DNA of 57,398 nt. It comes from Shewanella sp. OPT22 (GTDB taxonomy: Bacteria > Pseudomonadota > Gammaproteobacteria > Enterobacterales > Shewanellaceae). The stretch lies in the NCBI RefSeq assembly GCF_004168585.1, contig NZ_PGVH01000006.1, positions 67,667 to 125,064 of the forward strand, written 5' to 3'. Below the pieces are notes generated by a model. That model was not told where the DNA came from. It saw only the letters and a list, made by a program, of their open reading frames with translations, and did no database searches. The stretch's first letter is position 1. Each line of letters opens with the position of its first letter. Made by a program: the position numbers and the translations under genes. Positions 39,909-48,785 of the stretch are shown in pieces.

Positions 39909-41111
39909 GTGAGTGAACGCCTTTTTATACGTTTAGGCACGAATGTTGAGGACCCATGTTCTTGGTTAGTTTGGTCTGAGCAAGAACAAGAGATCATTGC
40001 ATCTGGTGAGTTAGCGAATGCGGAACTATTATCAACGCTAGCAGAAAGGGCTGGGAATCGTCCCGTGGATGTGCTCGCACCTACTTCTGCCATGGTGCTG
40101 ACTCAGGTTTCGTTACCTGAGAAAGGACAGCGACAGGCACTCAAAGCCTTGCCTTATATGCTTGAGGAATCGATAGCGCAAGATGTTGAGCAAATGCATT
40201 TTGTGACGGGAGCAAAAGAAGGAAACAATGTTTCTGTTGCCGCCGTATCACACGAGCAAATGGCGCTTTGGTTAAGCTGGATAAAAGATGCGGGTTTAAT
40301 CGTAAAACGCTTGTTACCTGATAGCTTAGCAGTACCACGTATGGAGTGTGAGTGGGCAGCATTAACTGTGGGAAATGATTTGTTGTTAAGGACCGCAAAT
40401 GGTCTTGGCTACAGTATTCCTGCAGACTGGCAACAGGTCATATTGCCAAGGTTGCTACCTGTACAAGATGCCGAAGACGAGCAAGACAGAATTACCATTG
40501 CGAATTATAGTGATCTAGAACTTGATGGTGCAGAACTTCATCCGCAGCCGATTGAGTTACCGATGCTAACATTGGCAAAAGGTGCGTTACTGAATCCCAT
40601 TAATCTTCTTACAGGTCCATACCGCCCTCAGCGTGAATACAGTAAAAATATTCTGGTATGGAAAAATGCCGCTATCGCAGTTGGTGTGGCACTGTTATTG
40701 GGCATGGTGAGTAAAGGGATTAATATTTATCAAACACACCAGCAAATTGATGAATTGAAAGCGCAGCAAGCTGCCATTTATAAAAAAGCGACAGGCAGAA
40801 GAAATACAACAAACCTTATTTTTCAGATGAACAATATGTTGAAGGGATTACAAGGTTCAGGTACGACATCCAATTTTTTCGATATGCTTAATAAGTTAGA
40901 ACCTGTGTTTACTAAACTTGCTGACGTAAAGCCTACATCGTTGCGTTTCGATGCACGTCGTAATGAGCTGAGAATGCAGATCAGTGCGAAAGATTATGCT
41001 GATGTCGATAAGTTTAAAACGGCACTACAACCGAACTTTGATTTTGATGCTGGCGTGATCAGCAATGAAGATGATCGAGTGACTACATCACTCACCTTGA
41101 GGAGCAAATAA
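39909..41111 (+). CDS. gspL: Type II secretion protein GspL
   Basis: Bitopic assembly-platform protein that links the GspE ATPase to the membrane. Start chosen at GTG 39909, where SERLFIRLG matches the family N-terminus and GGTGGAG lies upstream; the GTG at 39870 has no such site. About 400 residues: actin-like cytosolic domain (1-255), membrane helix near 260-280 (ILVWKNAAIAVGVALLLGMV), and a ferredoxin-like periplasmic domain at the end. Confidence 0.94.
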   Translation: MSERLFIRLGTNVEDPCSWLVWSEQEQEIIASGELANAELLSTLAERAGNRPVDVLAPTSAMVLTQVSLPEKGQRQALKALPYMLEESIAQDVEQMHFVTGAKEGNNVSVAAVSHEQMALWLSWIKDAGLIVKRLLPDSLAVPRMECEWAALTVGNDLLLRTANGLGYSIPADWQQVILPRLLPVQDAEDEQDRITIANYSDLELDGAELHPQPIELPMLTLAKGALLNPINLLTGPYRPQREYSKNILVWKNAAIAVGVALLLGMVSKGINIYQTHQQIDELKAQQAAIYKKATGRRNTTNLIFQMNNMLKGLQGSGTTSNFFDMLNKLEPVFTKLADVKPTSLRFDARRNELRMQISAKDYADVDKFKTALQPNFDFDAGVISNEDDRVTTSLTLRSK

Positions 41112-41591
41112 ATGAAGGATAATTTGCTGGCTTGGTGGAATAGCTTAGCCTATCGTGAACAACAATTATTAGGTGTGTGTTCAGTGTTCTTCGTTATCGG
41201 TATTTTTTATTGGGGTATTTGGACCCCTTTGAGTAATGCTGAGGAAAACGCACAACAGGATTTGCAAAAACAGCAGAGAACATTGACGGAAGTTAAGCAA
41301 AAAGCGAATCGAATAATTGCCCTTAAAAAATCTGGTGCAAAAACGTCTAAAGGTGGAAGCTTGAGCAGTATAGTGAATACCACCGCAAGCACTTATGGTT
41401 TAGCGATTTCACGCATGCAGCCACAAGGTAATAAAATTCAAGTATGGATGGATGAAGTTCCTTTTGATGCTTTATTAGGTTACCTAGATGATGTCGTGCA
41501 GAAAAAGGGATTATCACTGGATAACCTTGATATTGCTGAAACTGATGCAGCGGGTATTGTCAAAGTTAGACGTATCCAGTTTTCTCGATAA
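41112..41591 (+). CDS. gspM: Type II secretion protein GspM
   Basis: Bitopic platform protein of 159 residues. Short cytosolic N-terminus with AYREQQLL, a membrane helix (GVCSVFFVIGIFYWGIWTPL), a coiled-coil segment and a ferredoxin-like domain that pairs with GspL. GAGGAG overlaps the end of gspL; the genes touch (stop then ATG). Confidence 0.93.
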   Translation: MKDNLLAWWNSLAYREQQLLGVCSVFFVIGIFYWGIWTPLSNAEENAQQDLQKQQRTLTEVKQKANRIIALKKSGAKTSKGGSLSSIVNTTASTYGLAISRMQPQGNKIQVWMDEVPFDALLGYLDDVVQKKGLSLDNLDIAETDAAGIVKVRRIQFSR

Positions 41592-41606
41592 GGAAGGAAT
41601 GAACAC

Positions 41607-42365
41607 GTGAGTTTATCGAAGAAAATCATAATTGGTATCGCCATTTACTTTGTGTTTTTAGTGGTATTGATTCCAGCTAAAGTGGTGATGACATTCATCC
41701 CACTTCCAAGCAATGTAAAAGTGGCGAATATCGATGGAAGCCTTTGGCAAGGCCGTGCCAGTAGCATACAAGTGATGGGCAAAGCCTTTGATCAAGTTCA
41801 TTGGAATTTGAACCCGTGGGCCTTATTAATTGGTAAAGTGAGTGCTGATATTACTGTTGGAAGTAAAGCAACGTCATTTAATACCAAAGGTCACATCAGT
41901 TATTCATTTTCAGGTGTTCAAATTGAAAACTTAAATTTGGGTACCAATGCAGACTTTATACTTGCTGGTCAACGACTCCCATTTGCTACTAAAGCCAGTG
42001 GTGATATCACGTTACACATTAATGAGTTCGTACAAGGTGCTCCAATGTGTGAAGCGCTTGCTGGTAAGGTTTTGCTGCATCATGTGAATGTGAATAATCA
42101 GTTTGGTGCGTTTCCATTGGGTGACTTAGCATTTGGTTTGAGCTGTGAGCAAGGTGAAGCTGTTTTGACAGCCAAAGAGTCTGATAATCAGCTCGGGGTG
42201 TCTGGTACAGTGAGTATCGGTGAAAACAATCGATATAAAGTAGCTGCGAAATTGAAACCGACGAAGAATTTACCAGAAATGATTCGTAATAATTTACAGT
42301 ACCTCGGCCAACCTGACAGCCAAGGGTACTATCAAATCAATTATCAGGGGCGACTACCTATTTAA
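41607..42365 (+). CDS. gspN: Type II secretion protein GspN
   Basis: Protein of 252 residues with an N-terminal membrane anchor (IIIGIAIYFVFLVVLIPAKV) and a periplasmic beta-rich domain, including GSLWQGRASSIQ and the end motif YYQINYQGRLPI. It belongs to the GspN subgroup found in Shewanella and Vibrio T2SS operons; its role is auxiliary. Start codon GTG at 41607. Last gene of the operon; a terminator follows. Confidence 0.9.
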   Translation: MSLSKKIIIGIAIYFVFLVVLIPAKVVMTFIPLPSNVKVANIDGSLWQGRASSIQVMGKAFDQVHWNLNPWALLIGKVSADITVGSKATSFNTKGHISYSFSGVQIENLNLGTNADFILAGQRLPFATKASGDITLHINEFVQGAPMCEALAGKVLLHHVNVNNQFGAFPLGDLAFGLSCEQGEAVLTAKESDNQLGVSGTVSIGENNRYKVAAKLKPTKNLPEMIRNNLQYLGQPDSQGYYQINYQGRLPI

Positions 42366-42375
42366 CGTATCTTCA

Positions 42376-42400
42376 AAGCCGCTTTTTATAGCGGCTTCTT
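42376..42400 (+). terminator. Terminator at the end of the gsp operon
   Basis: Arms AAGCCGCT (42376-42383) and AGCGGCTT (42390-42397) with a 6-base loop, then CTT. It lies 10 bases past the gspN stop. The U-tract is short, so efficiency is uncertain. Confidence 0.7.
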
Positions 42401-42574
42401 ACTCCAATAGCGGCAAAAAAAATAATTTCTGAAAACATTTAGAGTTTTTACTTTGAAAGTGTGTAGTACGTCATGCTTTTAACAAATAACCATTGCAGCT
42501 AAAAATTTCAATCCTATCATCGACGAGATCCCCACCCCTGTTGTTATTTAGAAACGCTCAATATAGGAAATGTT

Positions 42575-44550
42575 ATGCGTTTAAAATCAAAACTACTCAC
42601 CTACTGCTTAGCAATTGGCTGTCTACCTGCGATATTACTTGGACTTGTTACTATCTATAAAAGTCAGCAAGCTATTGAGGAGCATGTTTACGCTCAACTT
42701 AATTCAGTGAGATCGATAAAATCGAATCAAATAAGTCGTTATCTAAATAAAAGTAAAACAGACGTTAAATTGGCGGCTTCATTGATTTCCCAGAAAATCA
42801 GTGAGAATAATAATCAGCTAACACAATAAATTATCGATGAACAAGATAAACTGCTAACGGACTTTATGCAGCTCAACCAATATTATGACCTATTTATTAT
42901 TGATATAAACGGTACCGTTATTTACTCAGTGGAAAAAGAACCTGATTACATGACGAATTTAGTAACGGGTTCATATCAAAGTTCTGGGCTAGCAGAGCTA
43001 TTCAATAAAGCGATGAGCACCAAAACGATCTCCGTGTCAGATTTTAAACCTTACGCTCCGAGTGGCGGAAGCGCACAGGCATTCATTGGTTTGCCCGTAA
43101 TGATAAATGGGCAAATCAAAGCTGTTATTGCGCTGCAATTTTCAATTGATAACATCAATAGCATCATGCAGCAACGTCAAGGAATGGGAGAAACAGGGGA
43201 AACGTATTTAGTTGGTTCAGATCATCGGATGCGCTCGGATTCGTTTTTAGATCCCATTGCTCATACCGTCGAAGCGAGCTTTAAAGGCACAATAAAGAAG
43301 AATGGTGCTCAAACGGTATCAGTTAAGAAAGCATTATCAGGACAAACAGGTGCTGAGGTTATCTTGGATTACAATGGGAATCCTGTATTGTCAGCATAAG
43401 TCCTGTGGACTTTTTTGGTTCAAGATGGGCGCTAATTGCAGAAATTGATGAGGCTGAAGCTTTTGCCACGACCAAAATGTTAGTAATGCAAAGTATGATG
43501 CTGATAGGTATAACCTTAATTACTGTAATTTTAGTGGCATTGCATATCGCAAAGAGCATTACTCAGCCAATCGGTGGTGAGCCCGAAACGATGCAGCGTC
43601 TGTCTGAACAGATTGCGGACGGAGTATTGCACCTTGAAGTTGAAGGTTCGAAAGCGACAGGCGTATATGCTGCTATGCAGCGCATGACGGTTAAGTTGTA
43701 TGACATGATCAATAATATTCAAGCGTCAAGTGTACAATTGGCCGGGACCGCTGAAGAGACCTGTGCGGTAAGTTTACAAGCAAAAGAAGGGCTGCATACA
43801 CAGCAGGTGAGCGTAGAAAACGTGTCGGTTGCCATGAATGAAATGAGTGCGACAATTGATGATGTTGCGGCAAGCACCGTAAACGTTGCCGATTTATCAA
43901 GTCAAGCTCAAACGACGTCGACCAATGCCAATGACAACGTTCAAAAAACCATACTGAGTATGGAGAATTTAGCTCTTGAAGTCGAAGTCGCAACAGGGAC
44001 GATTGAAGACGTAGAAAAGCATTCTCAACAAATTGGTAGTGTGTTAGAAGTAATACAAGGAATTGCCGAGCAAACCAATCTATTAGCTTTAAATGCAGCA
44101 ATCGAAGCCGCAAGAGCTGGTGAACAAGGGCGAGGTTTTGCTGTTGTAGCGGATGAAGTTAGACAACTGGCTCAAAAAACACAACAATCAACAAGCCATA
44201 TTGAACAAATGATCATCGAGTTGCAGCAGGGCACTGGTAAGGCGGTTAAAGTGATGGGTGAATCCACAAAGCTGGCTGAACTCACCATTAATTCAGCGCA
44301 AGAAAGTGCGAGCTCGATTGCTAAGACATTAACAGAAATCAATAATATTGTTGAAAATGCAGAGCAAATTGCAGCTGCATTGACACAGCAATCCAGCACT
44401 GCTGAAGAAATTAATCGAAGTATTGTCTCAGTGCGTGAAACCGCCATTGAGAATGCGGCCGGTGCAGAACAAGTTGCACAGGCAAGTGTCGAGCTGAGCG
44501 CACTGGCTACTCAGCTACAGGAGATCACCAGTACTTTTAGACTGCAGTAA
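42575..44550 (+). pseudogene. Methyl-accepting chemotaxis protein, broken by a stop and a frameshift
   Basis: Chemoreceptor of about 658 codons in three pieces. Piece one (42575-42829) has the first membrane helix (LAIGCLPAILLGLVTIY) and ends at TAA 42827-42829. The same frame continues to 43399 through a Cache-like sensor with TGETYLVGSDHRMRSDSF. There another TAA appears; adding one base near 43398 restores [19 protein letters not shown] and leads into the third piece: second membrane helix, HAMP region, and the signalling domain with the hairpin tip [26 protein letters not shown] lies before the ATG. Two separate lesions make a pseudogene more likely than a single read error. Confidence 0.85.
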
Positions 44551-44565
44551 TTGTTCGGTTTATCG

Positions 44566-44591
44566 AAATGACACTGCAGCTGGTGTCATTT
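44566..44591. terminator. Bidirectional terminator-like hairpin
   Basis: Arms AAATGACAC (44566-44574) and GTGTCATTT (44583-44591), loop of 8. It lies in the 47-base gap between the convergent chemoreceptor pseudogene and yrfG and has short T-tracts on both sides. Confidence 0.7.
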
Positions 44592-44597
44592 TAGTGA

Positions 44598-45248
44598 TCA
44601 AGAAAACACGGTCGTAAGATCGTGAGTCGCAGGGTAAAGCTCGAATGACTTTCGCTCTCCCATACTGTCTGGGTTGGTGATCCCGAGTTGGAAACCGATG
44701 CCTGCTTTTTGAGAGGCAACTAAAATGTGCTCGTTATCATCCACGAAGAGGCAACGCTTGGCAGTAATCTCATATTGAGAATATAGCCAATCCCAAAAGC
44801 GAGGATCTTCTTTAGGGTAACCAGATTGATGACTGGAAATAATGGTGTCTAATCCAGAAGCTAATTCTGTATGTTTGAGTTTTAAAGCCAAACTGTCAGG
44901 GTGCGCATTAGTGATTAGAATACGCTGCTTGCGCATGTGTTGAAGTTGATTAAGAAACGGCATGCAATCGGGACGCAGTTGAATGCGCTGTGTCGATGCT
45001 TCATGTAGCGCAATAATATCAATGCCAAAATGTTGCTGCCAGTGATCTAAGCAATACCAATTTAATGTCCCGAATACACGCTCATAATCATCTTCAACCA
45101 TGGTTTTAGCTTGTGCGACACTAATATTGTTTTTTTCCGCAATAGCTTGCGGGACAGTGTTAAGCCATAAGTAATTATCAAAATGGAGATCGAGTAGAGT
45201 GCCATCCATATCAAGTAGTACAGTATCAATTGCTTGCCAATCTAGCAT
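44598..45248 (-). CDS. yrfG: GMP/IMP nucleotidase YrfG
   Basis: HAD-superfamily phosphatase of 216 residues that removes phosphate from GMP and IMP in E. coli. Motif I DMDGTLLDL near residue 13, motif II ILITNAHP near 110, Lys in GYPKEDPRFWDW, and motif IV LFVDDNEHIL near 165. It is divergent from nudE, as in E. coli. Confident by motif order and neighbourhood. Confidence 0.92.
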   Translation of the reverse strand: MLDWQAIDTVLLDMDGTLLDLHFDNYLWLNTVPQAIAEKNNISVAQAKTMVEDDYERVFGTLNWYCLDHWQQHFGIDIIALHEASTQRIQLRPDCMPFLNQLQHMRKQRILITNAHPDSLALKLKHTELASGLDTIISSHQSGYPKEDPRFWDWLYSQYEITAKRCLFVDDNEHILVASQKAGIGFQLGITNPDSMGERKSFELYPATHDLTTVFS

Positions 45249-45324
45249 AAACTTCCTATTGTAGGTTTTATCTAATTATTCAGATTGTAATTGAAAACCT
45301 AAACTCAGGTAGACATTAATTGAG

Positions 45325-45882
45325 GTGTCAGTGTCAAAACAGCATCAAAAGCCAATCATAAATGATTCGAAAGTGGTGGCCAAAAGTCGCTTATTCACCA
45401 TTGAGCAATTGGATCTTACTTTTTCTAATGGTGTCAAACGTCAGTACGAACGCATGAAGGGTATCAGTCGAGGTGCTGTAATGATCGTGCCGATTAAAGA
45501 CGGGCAATTATTACTTGCCAGAGAGTACGCGGCGGGGACACACGATTATGAACTTGGGTTTCCAAAAGGTTTGATTGACCCTGGTGAAACACCAGAGCAG
45601 GCGGCTAATCGCGAGTTGCAGGAAGAAATTGGTTATGGTGCGAAAAAACTGACATTCTTGAAAGAGGTCAGTCTAGCACCAAGCTATTTTTCCAGTAAAA
45701 TGAGTTTATACATTGCTGAGGGTTTATATGAAAGTAAACTTGAAGGGGACGAACCTGAGCCTATTGAAGTGATCCCATGGGATATTTCAAACTGGAAAGC
45801 GTTACTTGAAGCAGCACACTTTACTGAAGCACGCTGTGTAAGTGCATTATTTTTAGCAATGACTCATATAAAAAAGAAGTAG
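45325..45882 (+). CDS. nudE: ADP compounds hydrolase NudE
   Basis: Nudix hydrolase of about 185 residues that cleaves ADP-ribose, NADH and Ap3A. The Nudix box GLIDPGETPEQAANRELQEE runs from about residue 91, followed by IGYGAKKL. Two GTG codons, 45325 and 45331, could start it; the TGAGG at 45321-45325 best serves the second. cysQ follows by 15 bases. The nudE-cysQ pair is common in gammaproteobacteria. Confidence 0.93.
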   Translation: MSVSKQHQKPIINDSKVVAKSRLFTIEQLDLTFSNGVKRQYERMKGISRGAVMIVPIKDGQLLLAREYAAGTHDYELGFPKGLIDPGETPEQAANRELQEEIGYGAKKLTFLKEVSLAPSYFSSKMSLYIAEGLYESKLEGDEPEPIEVIPWDISNWKALLEAAHFTEARCVSALFLAMTHIKKK

Positions 45883-45897
45883 AAGTTAGGAGTTTTT

Positions 45898-46734
45898 ATG
45901 GTGGTGAAGGCTGTAACGCACCCACAAGCACTACTTGAAGAGGTAATCACAATTGCGACACAAGCGGGTCAAGCAATTAAAGAGATTTATCTATCAGGAC
46001 GTTTTGAAAAACAGGTTAAACAGGATGAAACTCCAGTCACTTCTGCCGATCTTGCTGCGCATCAAATTATCTGTGATGGCTTAACAAAACTCACACCAAA
46101 CATCCCTATTTTGTCTGAAGAAGCCGCTAATATTCCGTTTTCTGAACGTGAGCAATGGGAACAGTATTGGCTGGTGGATCCATTGGATGGAACAGGAGAG
46201 TTCATTGCCGGTAGCGGTGACTTCTCGGTATTAGTGGCATTGGTTCAGAACAATAAACCGATCATGGGTATCGTGCATGTACCGATGACAGAAAATAGCT
46301 ATTATGCCATCTCTGGACAGGGGGCTTTTAAGCGCGAAAACGGTGAGGACAGCCGTATCCACACAGAGCAACAAGAGTGGCATGATAATTTGCCGCTCAG
46401 AGTGGCTGTCAGTCGTCGCCAAGACCCGCAGTCAGTATTGAAATTGTTTGATGATGTACATGTTTACGAGCTGATTCGACTGGGGGGAGCAGCATTAAAA
46501 AGTTGCTTAGTTGCAGAAGGGCAAGCCCATTGTTATGTTCGTGTTGGACCAACAGGTGAATGGGATACGGGGGCGGCACAAGTGATCATTGAGGAGGCGG
46601 GAGGAAAGGTTATGGACATCAATCTTCAACCGTTAACTTACAATGAACGTGAAACTTTGGAGAATCCAGACTTTATTGTTGTAGGTCAGCCTCAGATGAA
46701 TTGGGAACAATTGCTTGGAGCGGTTTCTGATTGA
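45898..46734 (+). CDS. cysQ: 3'(2'),5'-bisphosphate nucleotidase CysQ
   Basis: Inositol-monophosphatase-fold enzyme that hydrolyses 3'-phosphoadenosine 5'-phosphate to AMP, clearing a sulfate-assimilation by-product. The 278 residues carry ILSEEAA, the metal motif VDPLDGTGEF and the distal motif GEWDTGAAQVIIEEAGG. TTAGGAG lies before the ATG. Second gene of nudE-cysQ. Confidence 0.94.
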   Translation: MVVKAVTHPQALLEEVITIATQAGQAIKEIYLSGRFEKQVKQDETPVTSADLAAHQIICDGLTKLTPNIPILSEEAANIPFSEREQWEQYWLVDPLDGTGEFIAGSGDFSVLVALVQNNKPIMGIVHVPMTENSYYAISGQGAFKRENGEDSRIHTEQQEWHDNLPLRVAVSRRQDPQSVLKLFDDVHVYELIRLGGAALKSCLVAEGQAHCYVRVGPTGEWDTGAAQVIIEEAGGKVMDINLQPLTYNERETLENPDFIVVGQPQMNWEQLLGAVSD

Positions 46735-46779
46735 CTTAACAGTCTCCTATTTTTTGCTATCTACCTGACTTAATTCAAT

Positions 46780-46820
46780 AATAACGAGTAAATAAACAAG
46801 CTGTTTATTTACTCGTTATT
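46780..46820. repeat. 19-bp perfect hairpin between cysQ and the LplT-PlsC gene
   Basis: Arms 46780-46798 and 46802-46820 are exact reverse complements with a 3-base loop AGC. The stem is AT-rich and has no U-tract after it. A possible -10 box TATAGT follows at 46824-46829, so the right arm lies where a -35 would be. It may be the cysQ 3'-end structure, an operator, or both. Confidence 0.8.
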
Positions 46821-46861
46821 CGTTATAGTGACTATCAAACTGCGCTAAAGTATGGACCACT

Positions 46862-48721
46862 ATGATTTTCACCCGCCAATTTTTACCGTATTTTATAACT
46901 CAATGCCTTGGGGCTTTAAACGATAATGTGTACAAGAATGTACTCATCCTGCTGGTCACTTATTCACAAATGGGTGAACTACCCATGGACACCAGTTTAT
47001 TTGTAAATCTGGCGGCGGGGTTATTCATTTTACCGTTTTTCTTATTTTCTGCTCACGCAGGTGTGATAGCCGATAACTCAGACAAATCAGTGTTAATCAG
47101 AAGGTTAAAAATGCTGGAAGTGGTCATTATGTCATGTGCAGCCTTTGCGATGATGATGAACAGCTACTTAATCTTGTTAGGTTTACTCTTCCTAATGGGC
47201 AGCCAGTCGGCTTACTTTGGTCCCGTAAAATACTCTCTTTTACCTCAAGCATTGAGTGATGATGAACTTGTTTCAGGGAATGCTTGGGTTGAAATGGGCA
47301 CCTTCATTGCCATTTTAATTGGTACTTTGAGTGCAGGTTTAATTGTTGGCTATGAAAACAGTCCAGCTATTGCTGCGAGTATCGTTGTTTTGATTGCTGT
47401 ACTTGGATACATTTCAAGTCGAGGGATCCCAACTCTACCGCCTATTGGTCAACCTTCAAAAGTAGCCTTTAACCCTTTAGCCGGTACATTCAAGGTGATT
47501 AAACAGGTGAAGGCACAGCCTGCAATTTGGAATGCCATACTAGCGATCAGTTGGTTTTGGTTTTTAGGCGCCACCTATCTGACTCAGTTTGCTAATTTTG
47601 CCAAAATCTTCCTATATGCAGATGCGACGGTTGTTTCATTATTGCTTGCTATATTCTCTGTAGGCATTGCGATTGGTTCATTCATTTGTGAGCGCATTTC
47701 TTTCGGTCGTGTTGAACTTGGGGTGTTGCCGTTTGGCGTTCTTGGACTCACACTTTTTGGTTTTGACTTGATGTGGGCGCTGCCGATAGCACCCAATGAT
47801 CCAAGCTTTGTTTATGGTATCGGTGCGTTTTTAACGGATAGCCAGCATTATCGTTTGATGTTTGATTTAACGATGATTGGCATCAGCGGTGGTTTATTTA
47901 TTGTGCCTTTGTACTCCTTTATACAAACTCGAGCCGATAAAGAAAGTTGTGCTCAGGCTATTGCTGCGAATAACATCATTAATGCCTTATTTATGGTGGG
48001 TTCAGCCATTCTTGGTATTGTTTTATTGTCGGTACTTGAGTGGAGTATTCCACAATTATTCACTTTACTTGCGGGACTCAATTTGCTGGTGGCCATTTAT
48101 GTTTATGCGCAAGTGCCTGAATTTGCACAGCGATTTATCAGCTATGTATTGAGCCATATCTTATACAGAGTGACAGTGAATGGGCGACAAAACATACCTC
48201 AGAAAGGCGCCGCAGTGATTGTTTGTAATCATGTTACTTATATGGACGCTCTCATCATAATGGGCGTTTCTACTCGGCCAACACGTTTTGTCATGGATAA
48301 AAGTATTAGTGAAATGCCATTACTTAAGTATTTATTTCGTCATGCCGGAGTGATCCCAATTTGTTCGCCAAGACAGTGTGAACAAACTTATAACCAAGCT
48401 TTTGAGTCGATTCATCAAGCAATCCAGAACGATGAACTAGTGTGTATTTTCCCTGAAGGGCGACTCACACCCAATGGTGAAATAGGTGAGTTTAGGCCGG
48501 GCATCAATAAGATTTTAGAGCGTGATCCTGTTCCTGTGGTACCTATGGCTTTACAAGGTTTATGGGGGTCTTATTTCAGTCACAAAGATGGTCATGCATT
48601 GACGACTCGCCCAAAACGTTTTTGGTCAAGAGTTGACGTGAGTATTGGTGATGTAGTAGATGGTAAGCAAGTAGAAAGGAATATTCTTAGAGAGAAGGTC
48701 GTTGAACTTTTTGTTAAATAA
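46862..48721 (+). CDS. LplT-like transporter fused to a PlsC acyltransferase
   Basis: Membrane protein of 619 residues. Residues 1-400 form an MFS transporter of the lysophospholipid transporter (LplT) type, with CLGALNDNVYKNVLILLVTY at the N-terminus and FGPVKYSLLPQ. Residues 415-619 are a PlsC-type acyltransferase: CNHVTYMDA (H-X4-D) and FPEGRLTPNGEIGEF. It resembles Aas/LplT phospholipid repair proteins but lacks the AMP-dependent acyl-ACP synthetase domain. It likely flips and reacylates lysophospholipid; the acyl donor is unknown. Confidence 0.88.
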   Translation: MIFTRQFLPYFITQCLGALNDNVYKNVLILLVTYSQMGELPMDTSLFVNLAAGLFILPFFLFSAHAGVIADNSDKSVLIRRLKMLEVVIMSCAAFAMMMNSYLILLGLLFLMGSQSAYFGPVKYSLLPQALSDDELVSGNAWVEMGTFIAILIGTLSAGLIVGYENSPAIAASIVVLIAVLGYISSRGIPTLPPIGQPSKVAFNPLAGTFKVIKQVKAQPAIWNAILAISWFWFLGATYLTQFANFAKIFLYADATVVSLLLAIFSVGIAIGSFICERISFGRVELGVLPFGVLGLTLFGFDLMWALPIAPNDPSFVYGIGAFLTDSQHYRLMFDLTMIGISGGLFIVPLYSFIQTRADKESCAQAIAANNIINALFMVGSAILGIVLLSVLEWSIPQLFTLLAGLNLLVAIYVYAQVPEFAQRFISYVLSHILYRVTVNGRQNIPQKGAAVIVCNHVTYMDALIIMGVSTRPTRFVMDKSISEMPLLKYLFRHAGVIPICSPRQCEQTYNQAFESIHQAIQNDELVCIFPEGRLTPNGEIGEFRPGINKILERDPVPVVPMALQGLWGSYFSHKDGHALTTRPKRFWSRVDVSIGDVVDGKQVERNILREKVVELFVK

Positions 48722-48785
48722 ATGTTATTTATGGATTTGTTTGATACTCTAAAGCTGCTTAATTATTAGCTACTAGGACAAAATA

